Assembly: GCF_026230105.1 (NCBI RefSeq)
Contig: NC_079474.1
Location: 21,656,794-21,720,793, forward strand
Length of the DNA stretch: 64,000 bases
Source: Diorhabda sublineata
Lineage: Eukaryota; Arthropoda; Insecta; Coleoptera; Chrysomelidae
Direction of reading: 5' to 3'
The notes beneath the pieces were generated by a model that saw only the letters and a list, made by a program, of their open reading frames with translations, did not search any database and had not been told where the DNA came from. Positions within the stretch are counted from its first letter, which is position 1; every line of letters starts with the position of its first letter. This document shows, piece after piece, positions 32,541-43,280 of this stretch. Position numbers and translations under genes: made by a program.

Positions 32541-35477
32541 GATATATATAGTTTTTGTACAGAGAGGCCCTTATACCTATATTTGTTGTGTAAGGACTCA
32601 CTAAGCCCAATGTGGTGGAGGCGACAGGCGTTTAGGTAAGACAGGTTTCAATTTTTGGAGAACTTCAAATCCATTTAACCACGTCTACTACTTTGAAATT
32701 AGGAAACATTATTATTATAGCATATTGGAATTTTGAAAATAATTTTATTCCTCATACTCTAAAAAATCTATATTTTCACGGCAGACGTCTTCATGGCGGA
32801 AACAGATCAACAGATAATAAAATATTATCGGGTCCGGTAGGTAAGTAGATTATTCAGATTTATTTCTGTATTTTCTTTTTTTTATTATTACCATCTGAAG
32901 TTGACATAAGGATGTTTTTTTTTCGATTTATGAAAGTTTGATACTTCACTTCTTTTTGAATAGTTTGTATGAAATTATGATTAAATCTGAATAAGGTAAG
33001 ACTACGCTAACAAATGACATCATTTTTTTAACATTTCAGCGGTTATTAAAAAAATAATTAAAGTTTTTATACAAAAAAATGGAGATTTTCTAGAAAAATA
33101 GAAAAAAAATTATTACTTATTAAACTTAAGGCAAAGTGTTGTTTAAGTAGGCGCAACACGTAGTCAACACCATCACCTATCGACCATTTTCCTATGGCTA
33201 CTCACCCTCCAAACACCCTGTATATATTAAGCTCGCTGTTTTACATCAATATAATTTACTTTATATACTGAACTTCATAAGGTAAATGCTAAAAATGTAG
33301 ATTCATTACGGAAAATCATAAATAATAATGTAGAGTGCTGATAACAAAAAATAATTTATATAATTATATTATGTTTTTCTTTTTATCTAATCAGGTTAAA
33401 ATTTAAAAGCGTTGAATGAATTAGGCAAAATAATGCATGCATCACAATACATATACATACATGGATATACATTATACTTCTAATATTTACTAACGTTACT
33501 ATGTAGTCTTGTTTTTTTTAATGATTTGCATCAGTAATCAGTTTCAAATCAGTAGCTTAATGTGTAGAAAACCCAGGATGAGTACAATAGTTATTAGTGT
33601 GGTTGTTGGAAATTAATTTTCTTGCGACGCACTCTGAAAAGATTTTTTCTTTGAAAACAATATGAAATTTTTTTTAATCCAAAACAACAGGAACCTCCAC
33701 ACGATCTAAATTATCAAACGTTACAACGACTACAACGATTTGTTTACCAAAGATGGACAGAAAATAATCCTCATTCATATCTAAGATTATTATAGAACAG
33801 AAGGCATTAAAAATACGAAAGAAGGTTGAGGCTTTGAGTGAATAAATCCAAATATTAAGATTACGTTTGTACTTGAAATATAAATATTAATTTAAATATG
33901 TTTCATTTTTTTTGTTTGACAAATTAACTGGGTAAATTTTTTAATTTCAATTAATTTGATTATTTTTATTTTGATCAAATATTGTTATTTTCATTGATTT
34001 CATTTCTATAATTTTCTATATTTCTAATAAAATTTTATTTTTCCCAGAAAGAAATTCCGAAGAAAGATTATACAGAAAAACTAACTTAGATCGTGTAAAG
34101 CATGTATTGTTTTGAATTGAAAGAAAACTCCAGTGTTTATTCATCAAAAAGAAGCTTTTTAGGGGGCGCCACGAAAAACTTAATTTTCCACGACCACCCT
34201 AATAGTTATATCAAGAGAAATGATAGAGATAGTTATATGAAGTCTTTGCATACCACCCAACCGGATAGTAGATTTTATTATCTGTTGATCTGCGTCCACC
34301 ATGTAGACGTGTGCCATGAAAGATATTCCTAAGAGTATGGGAATAAAATATATAAATGGCAGATCTGGTCGATTACTTACTTAGCATTCTCAAAGTTGTC
34401 TGTCACAATGTTAACTGCGCGATAATAGGATTTAAAATTTAAAATGGATTTAAAATTTACATTTCTCACCTTTAACTATTTACGGCATACGATGTTTAAT
34501 TATAAATAGTAACTAGAGACATATCTAAATGCATCTATAAGATTATCGGTAGTAATTAACTTGTTCAATAAATAATTACCCTTTTGAGATACTTTTAATG
34601 CAAAACAATAGATGCTTTTATCTGAAATTAAAAGGCGAAATGTATGACTAATTACATGTCAAAGTGCTGTGATGAATTCTATACAAAAAAATATGGGTAG
34701 ACATGGATTATACATGTATATATCATTATTATCAGTTCTTCGATAATATCATTTTATGTATCCAATTCTTTCACGAAACCAATAGCCAATATCTGGCTGG
34801 AATGGTAAGAATACTTCTTTGACTCAATTTCGATCAAATAATTACACACATTTTCCAAGGTCGAAACATTGAAATAAAAAATTTAATAAAGAAACTATAC
34901 AGTAGAAAAATTGAAACTGAAGAAATAACAACAATAATTGATATTTATGTATTTTTTCAAGTGGGACGGAAAAAATTTCAAATTAAAAACATTCCTCTTG
35001 ACTTCTACGTTATTAAGTGGTTATTCGTAAGATTGTTTTTGTCAACACTATTATTTTTAGAATACACATGCCCAGTAGGTTAAACAACTTCAACAATAAT
35101 GGCATTCAACTGTATAATTACATTCAATCTCAAGCACTTATCAGGATTTTTCAGAGTTTAAGATAGAATTCTATTATAATATGTTTAGTAAATAAATGCC
35201 AAGTTTGAGTATTCTAAAAAAAACAAGTACCATTCGTATTCAATCTCGTTAATTTATAATATAAAACTAATTGATGATCATCGTAGAAATACAAACAGTA
35301 TTACAATAGGCTGTTCAACCTCCATAAATGACAGTAAGTGACTCTAAATTCTGACTTGATCTTTTATATCATTTAAAACTACACAGAGTACAAAATTAAA
35401 AAAGGAAAATTTGACAATAGATGAGGGTTCCACAAAGAGCTATCCATTACGATAATAGAAATTCAATTCAAAATTAC
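32541..35477. other. AKR intron 2, mostly unrecognised
   Basis: A terminal phrase reading TATACAGGGTGTTTGG on the minus strand (about 33226-33208) looks like one end of a mariner-like element, but no partner end was found. A 76-codon plus-strand frame at 34102-34332 and all other open frames are unrecognised. The rest is A+T-rich. Confidence 0.4.
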
Positions 35478-35837
35478 CTTCCAAACAAGATGATGATCAA
35501 CTGGTTCTAGTTTAAACTGATCTGGTGGTGTAACATCAAGTCCAACATAATTACTAGCTACAGGAAAATGAATCAAATACAAATCCAAATAGTCCAGCTG
35601 GAGATTTTCCAATGATTTTTTAATGAACATTTCAACTCTGTCCTCATGTAATCCAGCAATCGGTAATTTTGTGGTTATAAAAAAATCTTCTCTGCGTAGT
35701 TTTCCAGAAGAAAACCAGCCTTTCAAAATTCGACCAATCAAAGATTCATTATGGTAAACAATAGCAGTATCTATATGACGGTAACCTGCTTCTATAGCTG
35801 CGTTAAGCGCTGTCTCCAATTCTGTTTCATCTGTGGA
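35478..35837 (-). CDS. aldo-keto reductase, exon 2 (catalytic tetrad)
   Basis: An acceptor (TTTGTTTTGAAG) gives a phase-0 join to exon 1, GTWM/STDETELETALNAA. Counting from the initiator, all four AKR catalytic residues are here: Asp47 in GYRHIDTA, Tyr52 in IVYHNE, Lys81 in FITTKLP and His114 in LYLIHFP, the usual spacing of 43/48/77/110 shifted by four. The exon ends HHLVWK at donor GTAATT (35477-35472), again phase 0. The enzyme would reduce aldehydes or ketones with NADPH in the cytosol; the physiological substrate cannot be read from sequence. Frame is intact over 120 codons. Confidence 0.95.
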
Positions 35838-36167
35838 CTTCAAAACAAATATTGTTTAAAAATTAAAATCAATACCACAATCGAATTATTTCAATAAAAT
35901 TCTATTATACGTGTCTGCGACAATGTGTGTGAAACTAATAATATTGAAACAACATTTCTAGACATAAGAAGTCTGTACTATATTCTGAACACCGTATAGA
36001 ATACCAGGGTGAATAATGAAATAACATCTGGCAATTTAAATTTATTCAAAATACAGATATTTGCGTAAAGTAATGATTTTCTGCGCATACGAGGGTTGCT
36101 TCTCACGCTTTGAGATTTACACATAAATGCAAAAAATTATAATTGGATATAGCCTTATTATTTTTCA
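35838..36167. other. AKR intron 1, right-hand part
   Basis: GCATACGAGGGTTGCTTCTC near 36086-36105 may be an end of the mariner remnant next to it; otherwise nothing recognised. Confidence 0.35.
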
Positions 36168-36283
36168 GTTCATACTGAAAAAAACAGGCGACCATTTGCC
36201 TCGAAGTTGTTTGTGCTCGAACAATTTTTGTTGGACTTAAAAAACCCATGAAAGGCGATTGTTGTTTAGTTTCGGGTTCATAT
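36168..36283 (-). pseudogene. mariner transposase fragment
   Basis: One minus-strand frame reads YEPETKQQSPFMGFLSPTKI followed by VRAQTTSRQMVACFFQYEL, which matches the catalytic-core stretch Y.PE.K.QS..W.....P.P.K....S..K.M...FF of mariner transposases lying between the first and second catalytic Asp. Only about 38 codons remain; flanking frames are lost. It lies in AKR intron 1. Confidence 0.7.
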
Positions 36284-38244
36284 GTCGCCTATCACGATCC
36301 TATAGACTCCTTTTGAACCACTGTTTCAAGAATCTATAAACAACTAAACCAGCACGTGTATGACAACTGGTTCTGAGTACATTCACCATTAAAAAAGTCA
36401 AACTTTATGATAGTCCATGCGTTGGATGGAGTTGAGTATGCAAAATGTGAGGACCGGCAACTATGCTAAAGTTCTTTTACCAGAGACCCTAAATAATAGA
36501 AAATCACATGTTGTAGGTAGCAGTACAGTCATGGAATAGTCAGTAGAAAAGAATGAAGTGTTTTATTAGTGTGTTTTATTTAAATAAGCGCGGACAATGT
36601 CATTACAAGTGATAAATGTAAAGAAGCCAAAACTAAACGAATTGTCGTGTTTGTTTTATGATAAAACAGGTGAATTAGTGAAAGATCCAAAACCACAAAC
36701 GGTTATTTATATCAAAAAAGCAGCAGATCACAGAAAGATGTGATACTGGCATCGAGTTTGTATTGCAACTTATATTAATAAAAAGAAAATAAGGCGTCGA
36801 GAATTAGCATAACTAAAGCAGGAAAATTCCTCTACTTCCACCTCATCTACAGATCTACAGGTCATCAATAATTTACTTCTGGAAGCTTGTACGTCTAGGC
36901 TGTTTAGTTTTATGGTTCGACGGTTTCTAGGAGAAGATGTCATCTGACTGCTCAATCCCTTGGAGAAAATATTTGATTAATTTTGACATCATTACACGCT
37001 CTAAGTGGTTGCCAGTCAACTAACATATTTGGCTCGAAAAAAAAAAGTGCTTTAAAAGCTGAATCGTTGGATTTTGTACAAGAAGCTCTGAAGCATTTGG
37101 GGGATCCATTTGAACAACTAAAAGAATTTGAAAACATTCGCACCTATCTTTTTTCTAAAAAAAAATCAATGGCTGATGAATTTCGGTGTAAGTTAATTTC
37201 CCAAAACATTGGTTCCGGCTTAAATTAAATTAAATTAAATTAAAAGTTATTTACAGATCAGATCCTCTACATTTACATCTATTAAGAGCTTTAGCACAAA
37301 CATATGTAATGGGTGAATGCCGACCAAACTCAACTACAGCGTATTGATTAAAGCTTCTTAGGCTATGAAGAGGAATGAGGAAAATTTTTATTTAGGAGGA
37401 AGGTATGTTGGAGTTGGTCCTGATATAGGAGTTGCTCCTCGGCAAAGCTGTGCCTATGAAAGAAAGGATGGTAATTTGTAATCATGATAAAGGAAAGACA
37501 ATGGCTTGCTCTTGTCAGAAATTACATATTGATTGTATTTATTTATGCAAATGCGTAAATAACGATGGACAGAATAAAAAATTATTTCTTTTGTGATATG
37601 TTCAATTTCTTTTCAATTAAATAATTTTTTTATTAATAATTATTGTTGTTTTTAATTTTCCTGTTCTTTTTCACTTGACTAGCAGTAAGTAAGTAAAAAA
37701 TCATTATAGTCAGAATCTTAATTTGCATGCATCCATTGCGTGCGTTCCTCCCATTTTCCATACTCAGATTTGGCATATTCTTATCACTGTTGCCATATCT
37801 CAGAACTTAAGTAGCAGCCCCCGAATAATGGCTTGTTACCAATACAAATTGCTTGAATCCTTTTGAAATAATACAGTGATACTTGATATTTGAAAAACAG
37901 TTTACTATAGTGCTGTGATCGGTTTAAAACAATCTGAACTTTTTAAAACTAATCATGTAGCTGAACGAAGTGATCAAATTATAGACATATGTCAGGATCA
38001 TTTCTACTCCTTAATGCTATCAGCTAACAAGTTGTTTCGTTTACTTGCAACTTTGTAAGTTATGAATTCTCCTTCTATGACGAAGGAAATGGCAGTTTAT
38101 TGGTAACAAAATATGGTGTAAAATTATCACAATTAGTTGAAATTGAAGTTGATTATTTGAAACTTCTAAATATTTTACCTATACTACGTAAATTCATGCT
38201 TCTGAATCATGGTGATCTTAGGTCTCATCTGTTTTAAATCTAGT
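36284..38244. other. AKR intron 1 with an unrecognised decayed coding stretch
   Basis: Between about 36600 and 37230 several plus-strand frames look once-coding: VINVKKPKLNELSCLFYDKT followed by GELVKDPKPQTVIYIKKAA, then HALSGCQSTNIFGSKKKSAL and EALKHLGDPFEQLKEFENIR. The phrase HALSGCQSTN resembles the HALTGCDTTS block of a widespread insect repeat-encoded protein of unknown role. At about 37470-37560 a Cys-rich CSCQKLHIDCIYLCKC appears. All are broken by stops; no classification is offered. Confidence 0.35.
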
Positions 38245-38420
38245 TTTTTTATAATTTTTGAAAGATGATTTGACACTGACAATTTGCGTATTTATATTAA
38301 TCAATAGATCACATACATCATGTACATCAAAATAAAAATAAAATCAAAATATAAAACTGTTTTCAAAGAAAAATTCATTTTTCCTTAGTTTTTACATCTC
38401 AATTGTATTAAATTTTACAA
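38245..38420 (-). repeat. Penelope-like terminal repeat, inverted copy
   Basis: The reverse complement of this stretch matches the 3' regions of both Penelope-like copies: GATGTAAAAACTAAGGAAAA, ATTTTGATTTTATTTTTATT and TGATCTATTGATTAATATAA are shared with 58685-58800, with a more diverged match at 39115-39250. It lies just upstream of the coding remnant at 38455 and points the opposite way. Inverted partial terminal repeats at the 5' side are a known peculiarity of Penelope-like insertions. Confidence 0.75.
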
Positions 38421-38454
38421 GATAATCCCATAAATTTTACTAAAATTGTTTAGG

Positions 38455-39270
38455 TCTTTTTCATTCATTAATAGATCCTGAATGTAGATGCTTAGCTATT
38501 CAAAAGCAAAAACTGCATTGAAAGAAAATAATTCTCCAAAAAAATTATAAACAACATATTCAAGAAAAGGATAAACAGATACTATAATCAATTAAGAAAC
38601 AAAACATCAAAACATGAAACATTTCTCCTCACTATATGTACAAGAACTTTCCCAAAAACTATCGAATTATTTCAATAAATATGATATTAGTCATAAAGAA
38701 CATAATACATCATCCAAATATTTCACTAAACTAAAATCTAAAACACCAAAAAACAAAAGACGTAAAATATTATACATCAAGAGCCTTGTACTAATTGTGA
38801 CGCTGTCTACATAGGGCAAACATCTCAGTATTTAGAAAATAGACTAAATGGTCATCACGCGATAAAAAAAATAAAACTGTATTAACGAACCACGAAATAT
38901 CAAAAAAACATAAATTCAATTATAAATATTCAAAACTTCTTAAAACGTAATCTAATACACGTGAAAGAGAATTTTTAGAAATGGTCCACATTTGAAAGAA
39001 TGAAAAAGCTATAAATAATAAAAAAGACCTTAGAATTTAAGTAAAATTTATTGTTATATTTTGTGAATTTTAATACAACTACAAATAATTTGATTGATTG
39101 CTGTTACATATTTTTGAAATCTAAAAACTGAAAAAAAATTACTTTTCCCTGTTAAAACAGACTTCTATTTTGATTTTATTTTTATTTTGATAAACATGTT
39201 GTAGTTGATCCTTTGATTGATATAAATACGCAAATTTTCATTGTTAATTCCATATTTTGATAAAGATTGA
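38455..39270 (+). mobile_element. Penelope-like retroelement A (GIY-YIG end)
   Basis: The remnant keeps the end of the RT, LYVQELSQKLSNYFNKYDIS and YFTKLKSKTPKNKR, and after a frameshift the endonuclease: PCTNCDAVYIGQTSQYLENR then LNGH. The Tyr-Ile-Gly-Gln-Thr of VYIGQT and the downstream Arg are the GIY-YIG signature that sets Penelope apart from LINEs. KHKFNY and REREFLEM blocks follow. The 3' A+T-rich region to about 39270 is shared with copy B at 57720-58860. It lies within AKR intron 1. Frameshifts and lack of the RT core make it inactive. Confidence 0.85.
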
Positions 39271-39677
39271 AACTACTCGATACATCAAATTGATATCTGT
39301 CTTTTAAAGTTTATAAAAAATAAACAAATTTACAAAGAGAACACACCAAAAACCAAGACGAGTTAGAATCATAAACATATATGAAAGGTCTAAGAAATGA
39401 GAAATTGAAGAAATTTACTCTATACAGTAAAGATTGCGAATCCTTCCAAAGCAAAATATCCAAAAATGATGAAAGGTTTCAATTGAATCCGTTAAACAAC
39501 TGTCATACAATCAACAAAATAAATTTAAAATTATTAGTATGCTAACATCAAATATTAACGCTTCTGCAAGATTCAGAAATGAATCATAGCATAATATCAT
39601 AGAAAAAATTGTGTGTAACATAAATAAGAAACTGAGATATGGTTATTAAGTGAGAAAATGTTTGTCAATTTACATAC
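39271..39677. other. AKR intron 1, left part
   Basis: A+T-rich intronic DNA; only the exon 1 donor (GTATGT, 39677-39672, minus strand) is recognised. Confidence 0.5.
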
Positions 39678-39749
39678 CATCCATGTACCCAAACCTATCG
39701 AGGGTATCTTCTGTCCTCCTATCATTTCTTTGTAAAAGTTTATTGCCAT
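39678..39749 (-). CDS. aldo-keto reductase, exon 1
   Basis: The ATG at 39749-39747 opens MAINFYKEMIGGQKIPSIGL and GTWM, the family's N-terminal strand (L-x-x-G-x-x-IP-x-(L/I)GLGTW) just before the barrel. The donor GTATGT follows in phase 0 and the join to exon 2 is exact. This 24-codon exon fixes the start of the gene, so the coding span on the minus strand runs from 39749 to at least 25815, nearly 14 kb for about 315 codons, most of it transposon-laden intron. No TATA box was identified immediately upstream. Confidence 0.9.
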
Positions 39750-40512
39750 ATTAAGGAGCTTCACCGACCATCAAAGCATACACAATTAAATATAATCGTC
39801 AAAGACTAAGGCAGTTACCACAAGAAAATATACACACAAACTAAAAATATATTATATTCGTTGAAGGCCAAGGGAGTTATTACGATTAGTGAAAGCAGAG
39901 TGAAACTTCATAACCCACATATATTTTTCATTAGTCCAGTCAATATAATTAGTTAAGAGAGCTGACTGACATGAAATTGTTATTTATTATATATTTATTT
40001 TATATATAAGTAGACATAGTTTGTTCCAAAATTTTTGTTTCGACTCCAATAAACCTAATTAGGTATGTATATCGCCGCACATAGATCGTTTTTCAGGATT
40101 TAGGCGGCCGAAATTATTTTATATTACAAAATAGTTACATAAAAAGAATTGTAAGTGTTTGGAATAACTTATCGAAATTATTTGTTGGAGCACGGTGGTT
40201 AGGCGCACCTACTTGTGATTTTTTATCAAAAAATATTTTATTCGAGATCGTAGTTGCTTTCAAAGTGTTTTTTAATATTATATTGAAAATACATATGACA
40301 TACTCACGGCTTTCCCCAAGGTAGGGACAGCTGTCTACGTTTTAGTAATACTTTCAGGTATGTATTATTAAATAAAACAAAGTTTATTTTGTTCTAATAA
40401 GTAAGTAAATATATTATATTATTAAAAGGATCTTTACATTCGTTATACAATATTAAAGATACAAAAGCTAAATAGATAATCACTAAAAATAATCAATCAT
40501 ATATTGGAGACT
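39750..40512. other. upstream region of the AKR gene
   Basis: It should include the AKR promoter and 5' leader. Two diverged ~30 bp phrases, read on the minus strand as TAACTGCCTTAGTCTTTGAC (near 39816-39797) and TAACTCCCTTGGCCTTCAAC (near 39880-39861), look like an old local duplication. No core promoter element could be assigned with confidence. Confidence 0.35.
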
Positions 40513-40957
40513 TATTCATCTACATTTAAATTTTCGCCGCTTTCATCAATTTCCATTGGTCGGTTTGGCTCAGCAGGAATTAATAGCTGCATTGTCTCGG
40601 GCAAAAATAATTTTGAAGCGGTTTTTTTGGTCTTTCTCATGGAACTGATAAATGGTTCGGATGTTAATAGCAACCTATGATAAATATCTAAGTTGCATTC
40701 TTCCCTCGAAAACTTGCAAGCAAAGGCGATAAGACCTAAATTGTTTATTGCGGGCCTCAGCAGCTACTTCCGAAAGTTGCCCTATCGGCAACAACGAATT
40801 TTCTATTATTGAAGCTCCATGAATTAAGACCTTATGCATCGTTGGAGTCATAGGATGCCAGCCATATAACTCAACAAATAGTTTCGCAGTTTCCATGGCG
40901 TATTTATCATATTTTACTACGTCAATCTTATGACCGCTTGATATAATATACGGATGT
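40513..40957 (-). pseudogene. repeat-associated protein of unknown function, C-terminal part
   Basis: HPYIISSGHKIDVVKYDKYA leads to METAKLFVELYGWHPMTPTM, HKVLIHGASIIENSLLPIGQ and LSEVAAEARNKQFR. After a frameshift near 40690, NLDIYHRLLLTSEPFISSM and PNRPMEIDESGENLNVDE run to a stop at 40515-40513. I recognise the HKVL.HG..I....LPIG.LSEEA.EARNK pattern as a multi-copy family in insect and other invertebrate genomes, likely transposon-encoded, but cannot name its superfamily. At least one frameshift disables this copy. Confidence 0.55.
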
Positions 40958-41073
40958 TAAAACTCAACATCAAAATATAAAATAATGTAAGATCCAGATA
41001 CCTGACGTCTCTTGTGTTTAATAAGCTCATTGATATCAGGTATCATATCGATTTAATTTTTTTTCAGAATCGA

Positions 41074-41166
41074 TTAAAGACGTTCATACATAAATTTTGT
41101 GCGATGTTTCTTCTTATTCATTTTCATGACCAAAAACATCTGCTCACATGAATAGGTGCTACCAAA
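41074..41166 (-). pseudogene. hAT transposase C-terminal dimerisation fragment
   Basis: The frame FGSTYSCEQMFLVMKMNKKK then HRTKFMYERL ending in a stop at 41076-41074 matches the hAT C-terminal block (FGSTY.CE..FS.MK..KSK.R..LTD.NL). The Glu of CEQ is the third catalytic acid of hAT transposases. Only about 30 codons are recognisable; upstream frames are lost. It differs from the better preserved hAT at 46378-48911, so it is an independent insertion. Confidence 0.7.
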
Positions 41167-41892
41167 CATGCACAAAATGCTTTCTTAATTCCAGGTTTTA
41201 TCCAAACTTTTGCCTGTGAAGCTTCAAAATTAAATGGATTGTTAAAAATTAGAAATATAATTTTATTCGTTTTTTCGAACTTTCAAAACAATTAAGAAAA
41301 ATGATCGAAACAGACATATTTCACCTGATTTCCCCACAACTTTGTTTCAAAGGCTTGAATATATTTGAGTGACAATCAGATTTTTACCCTGTCATCAGAA
41401 AATATTAGACCAAATCTTGTAAAACCTGCCTGAATTTTCAGTGATTTAGTCCTCTGGTCCTTATAAAATTTACTATTTTAATTATACGTAGTTTGTATGA
41501 CACGGTACATTTTGAAATGTTTGGTTGCTAATTCATCCATAAATCAAGAACAAATTTAAATTTTTTTTCAAATTTAGTGACCATTATTCAGTAATCTTTT
41601 GACCTAAACAAACTTTGGAAAAATTCAAGCAGTCAAAGTTAGTTGTCACTTTTATCCCCCTATTTTTCACGCCACTGGAACAATTTTTTTTTAAATTGCC
41701 TGATTATTTTAGTTAAAAAACTGATAACCTTATATGGAGCTAAAATGAACTATGTTGTAGAAATTTGCTTGTAAAAAAAGTCTGTAAGCACGTAAGTAAT
41801 TTACAAATTAGATAATTATTCATTTCATTTCGAATAATGATTAAACGTAAGTAGTTTAAAACAAATAAAAATTATTCATAATTACAAATTAC
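41167..41892. other. A+T-rich DNA, nothing further recognised
   Basis: Some of this may be the decayed body of the hAT copy ending at 41166, but no frame is readable. Confidence 0.4.
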
Positions 41893-42505
41893 AGTAGTTG
41901 TTCAAACTGTTGGTCGCTTACTTCAATATACTTATTACAGCATTTTGACATTGAAAAACGTGTCTTTGACAATAAATCTTGATAGGATCAAATGATTTCT
42001 GCCGCAGCTTGAATTCTAGCTATTAGATCTTGTTCAGATTCGATGGTTGTTTCGTACACTAACGACTTCATATAGCCTCATATAATAAAATCGATGGGAA
42101 TTAAGTCAGGTGATCTTGGAGACCAATAATTGGGTCCACTCCAACTAATCCATTTTTCTTTAAAACGTCTGTTTAAGTAATTTCTTGCCGCTGCAGCAAA
42201 ATGAACAGATGCCCCATCGTGTTGAAATCACATGTGTTGTCTAATATTTAACGGCACATTCTCCAACAATTCATCCAACATTTCTGCCAGAAAGCGCGTA
42301 TAAATTGCTCCATTTTTATTTATTTGGTCCGATTCAGCAATTTCCAACCATATCCACCCACACATTAACCGAATATTTATGCTGAAATCCGCTTTCACGA
42401 ACAAAGTGCGGATTTTCTTCATCCCAAACGTGACTCTTTCTAGAGTTGAAAATTCTTTCCCTAGTAAATCTAGCCTCGTCGGTATACAACACATATTTTG
42501 GAAAA
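41893..42505 (-). pseudogene. mariner/IS630-type DDE transposase, catalytic half
   Basis: From 42505 downward: KYVLYTDEARFTRERIFNS (first catalytic Asp in TDEARF), HVWDEENPHFVRESGFQHKY, then after a frame change GAIYTRFLAEMLDELLENVP. FQHDGASVHFAAAARNYL holds the second Asp (HDG.P.H in relatives), and SWSGPNYWSPRSPDLIPIDF the third acidic residue in PIDF. The end WGYMKSLVYETTIESEQDLI and KCCNKYIEVSDQQFEQLL follows. The first half of the protein is missing and at least three frameshifts occur, but the catalytic residues are still recognisable, so it is a relatively young copy. Confidence 0.85.
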
Positions 42506-42724
42506 TCGTGTCAAATACACAAAGTGTCACGAACTAACTTAAATATGACACGTGCCTACCATATTATAATTTAGAAATATTGAGTAGTATTTAATTACCT
42601 GCAGACTTTTGTTCTAATAGACACATAATTTATCTAGAAGAAACATGGTTTGACAGTCACAATGTAGTAAATTTCGGTTGGATTGACAATAGTAAAAATA
42701 GCTGATTGAATGGACCACGTTCTA

Positions 42725-43010
42725 AAGGGAAACGCATCATAATAGTACGCGCCGGAAGCAAAGACTATTTCGTACCTAATGCTTTGATAATATCTGCTAA
42801 AAAAAATAAAAACTGTGCAGCTGATTTCATGAAAATATAACACCAGAATTATTTAAAAAGTGGTTTAAGAACGTAACGCTTTTACGTAACATTCCACAAT
42901 CAGTAATAACGCGTCCTACAACTCGCGGCAACTCCTTAAGATAACAAATACTAGTAATAGCAAAGCTCAAATTTTAGCATTTGTTGAACATGTTTATCAT
43001 CTTATCTTTC
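42725..43010 (+). pseudogene. Tc1/mariner-type DDE transposase fragment
   Basis: KGKRIIIVRAGSKDYFVPNA opens the readable part, equivalent to GKRLIIVHAG..EGFVPNA of insect transposases. After AADFMK and a frame change come a KWF-like block and NNASYNSRQLLKITNTSNSK, corresponding to the second catalytic Asp region (MDNASYHSR) with the Asp replaced. It resembles the family of 22499-23135. Confidence 0.7.
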
Positions 43011-43280
43011 TTTACATCCCTTCATAATTCATTCAAATGATGACTAGTTCAGACGATTCTGACTACCATTATTATGAAGATACTTTGGAATTGAAATGGG
43101 GTACAATAAGGGCTCAGTTTACGTCTGGTACCCTATTTAAACCAAACTCCCTTTAAACCAGTCAGGTACATTTTACTCATCTATTTACGTTATATAATTT
43201 AATACTCAATTGTAACAAGTTAACGAGGTATAATAATGATTTTTTTCAAGTTACAAGTAGCACTACAATCAAGTGCATCT
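43011..43280. other. short unrecognised open frame and flank
   Basis: A 39-codon plus-strand frame, 43037-43156, reads MMTSSDDSDYHYYEDTLEL and on to FKPNSL. The acidic start looks coding but no family is recognised and nothing confirms it. Confidence 0.25.

Noticed and set aside
37215..37244. TTAAA-type short tandem run as a satellite
   Set aside because: Only about five copies of a five-base unit; trivial simple repeat.
42634..42843. 69-codon minus-strand frame
   Set aside because: It is the antisense of the transposase text GKRIIIVRAG...YFVPNA on the plus strand.
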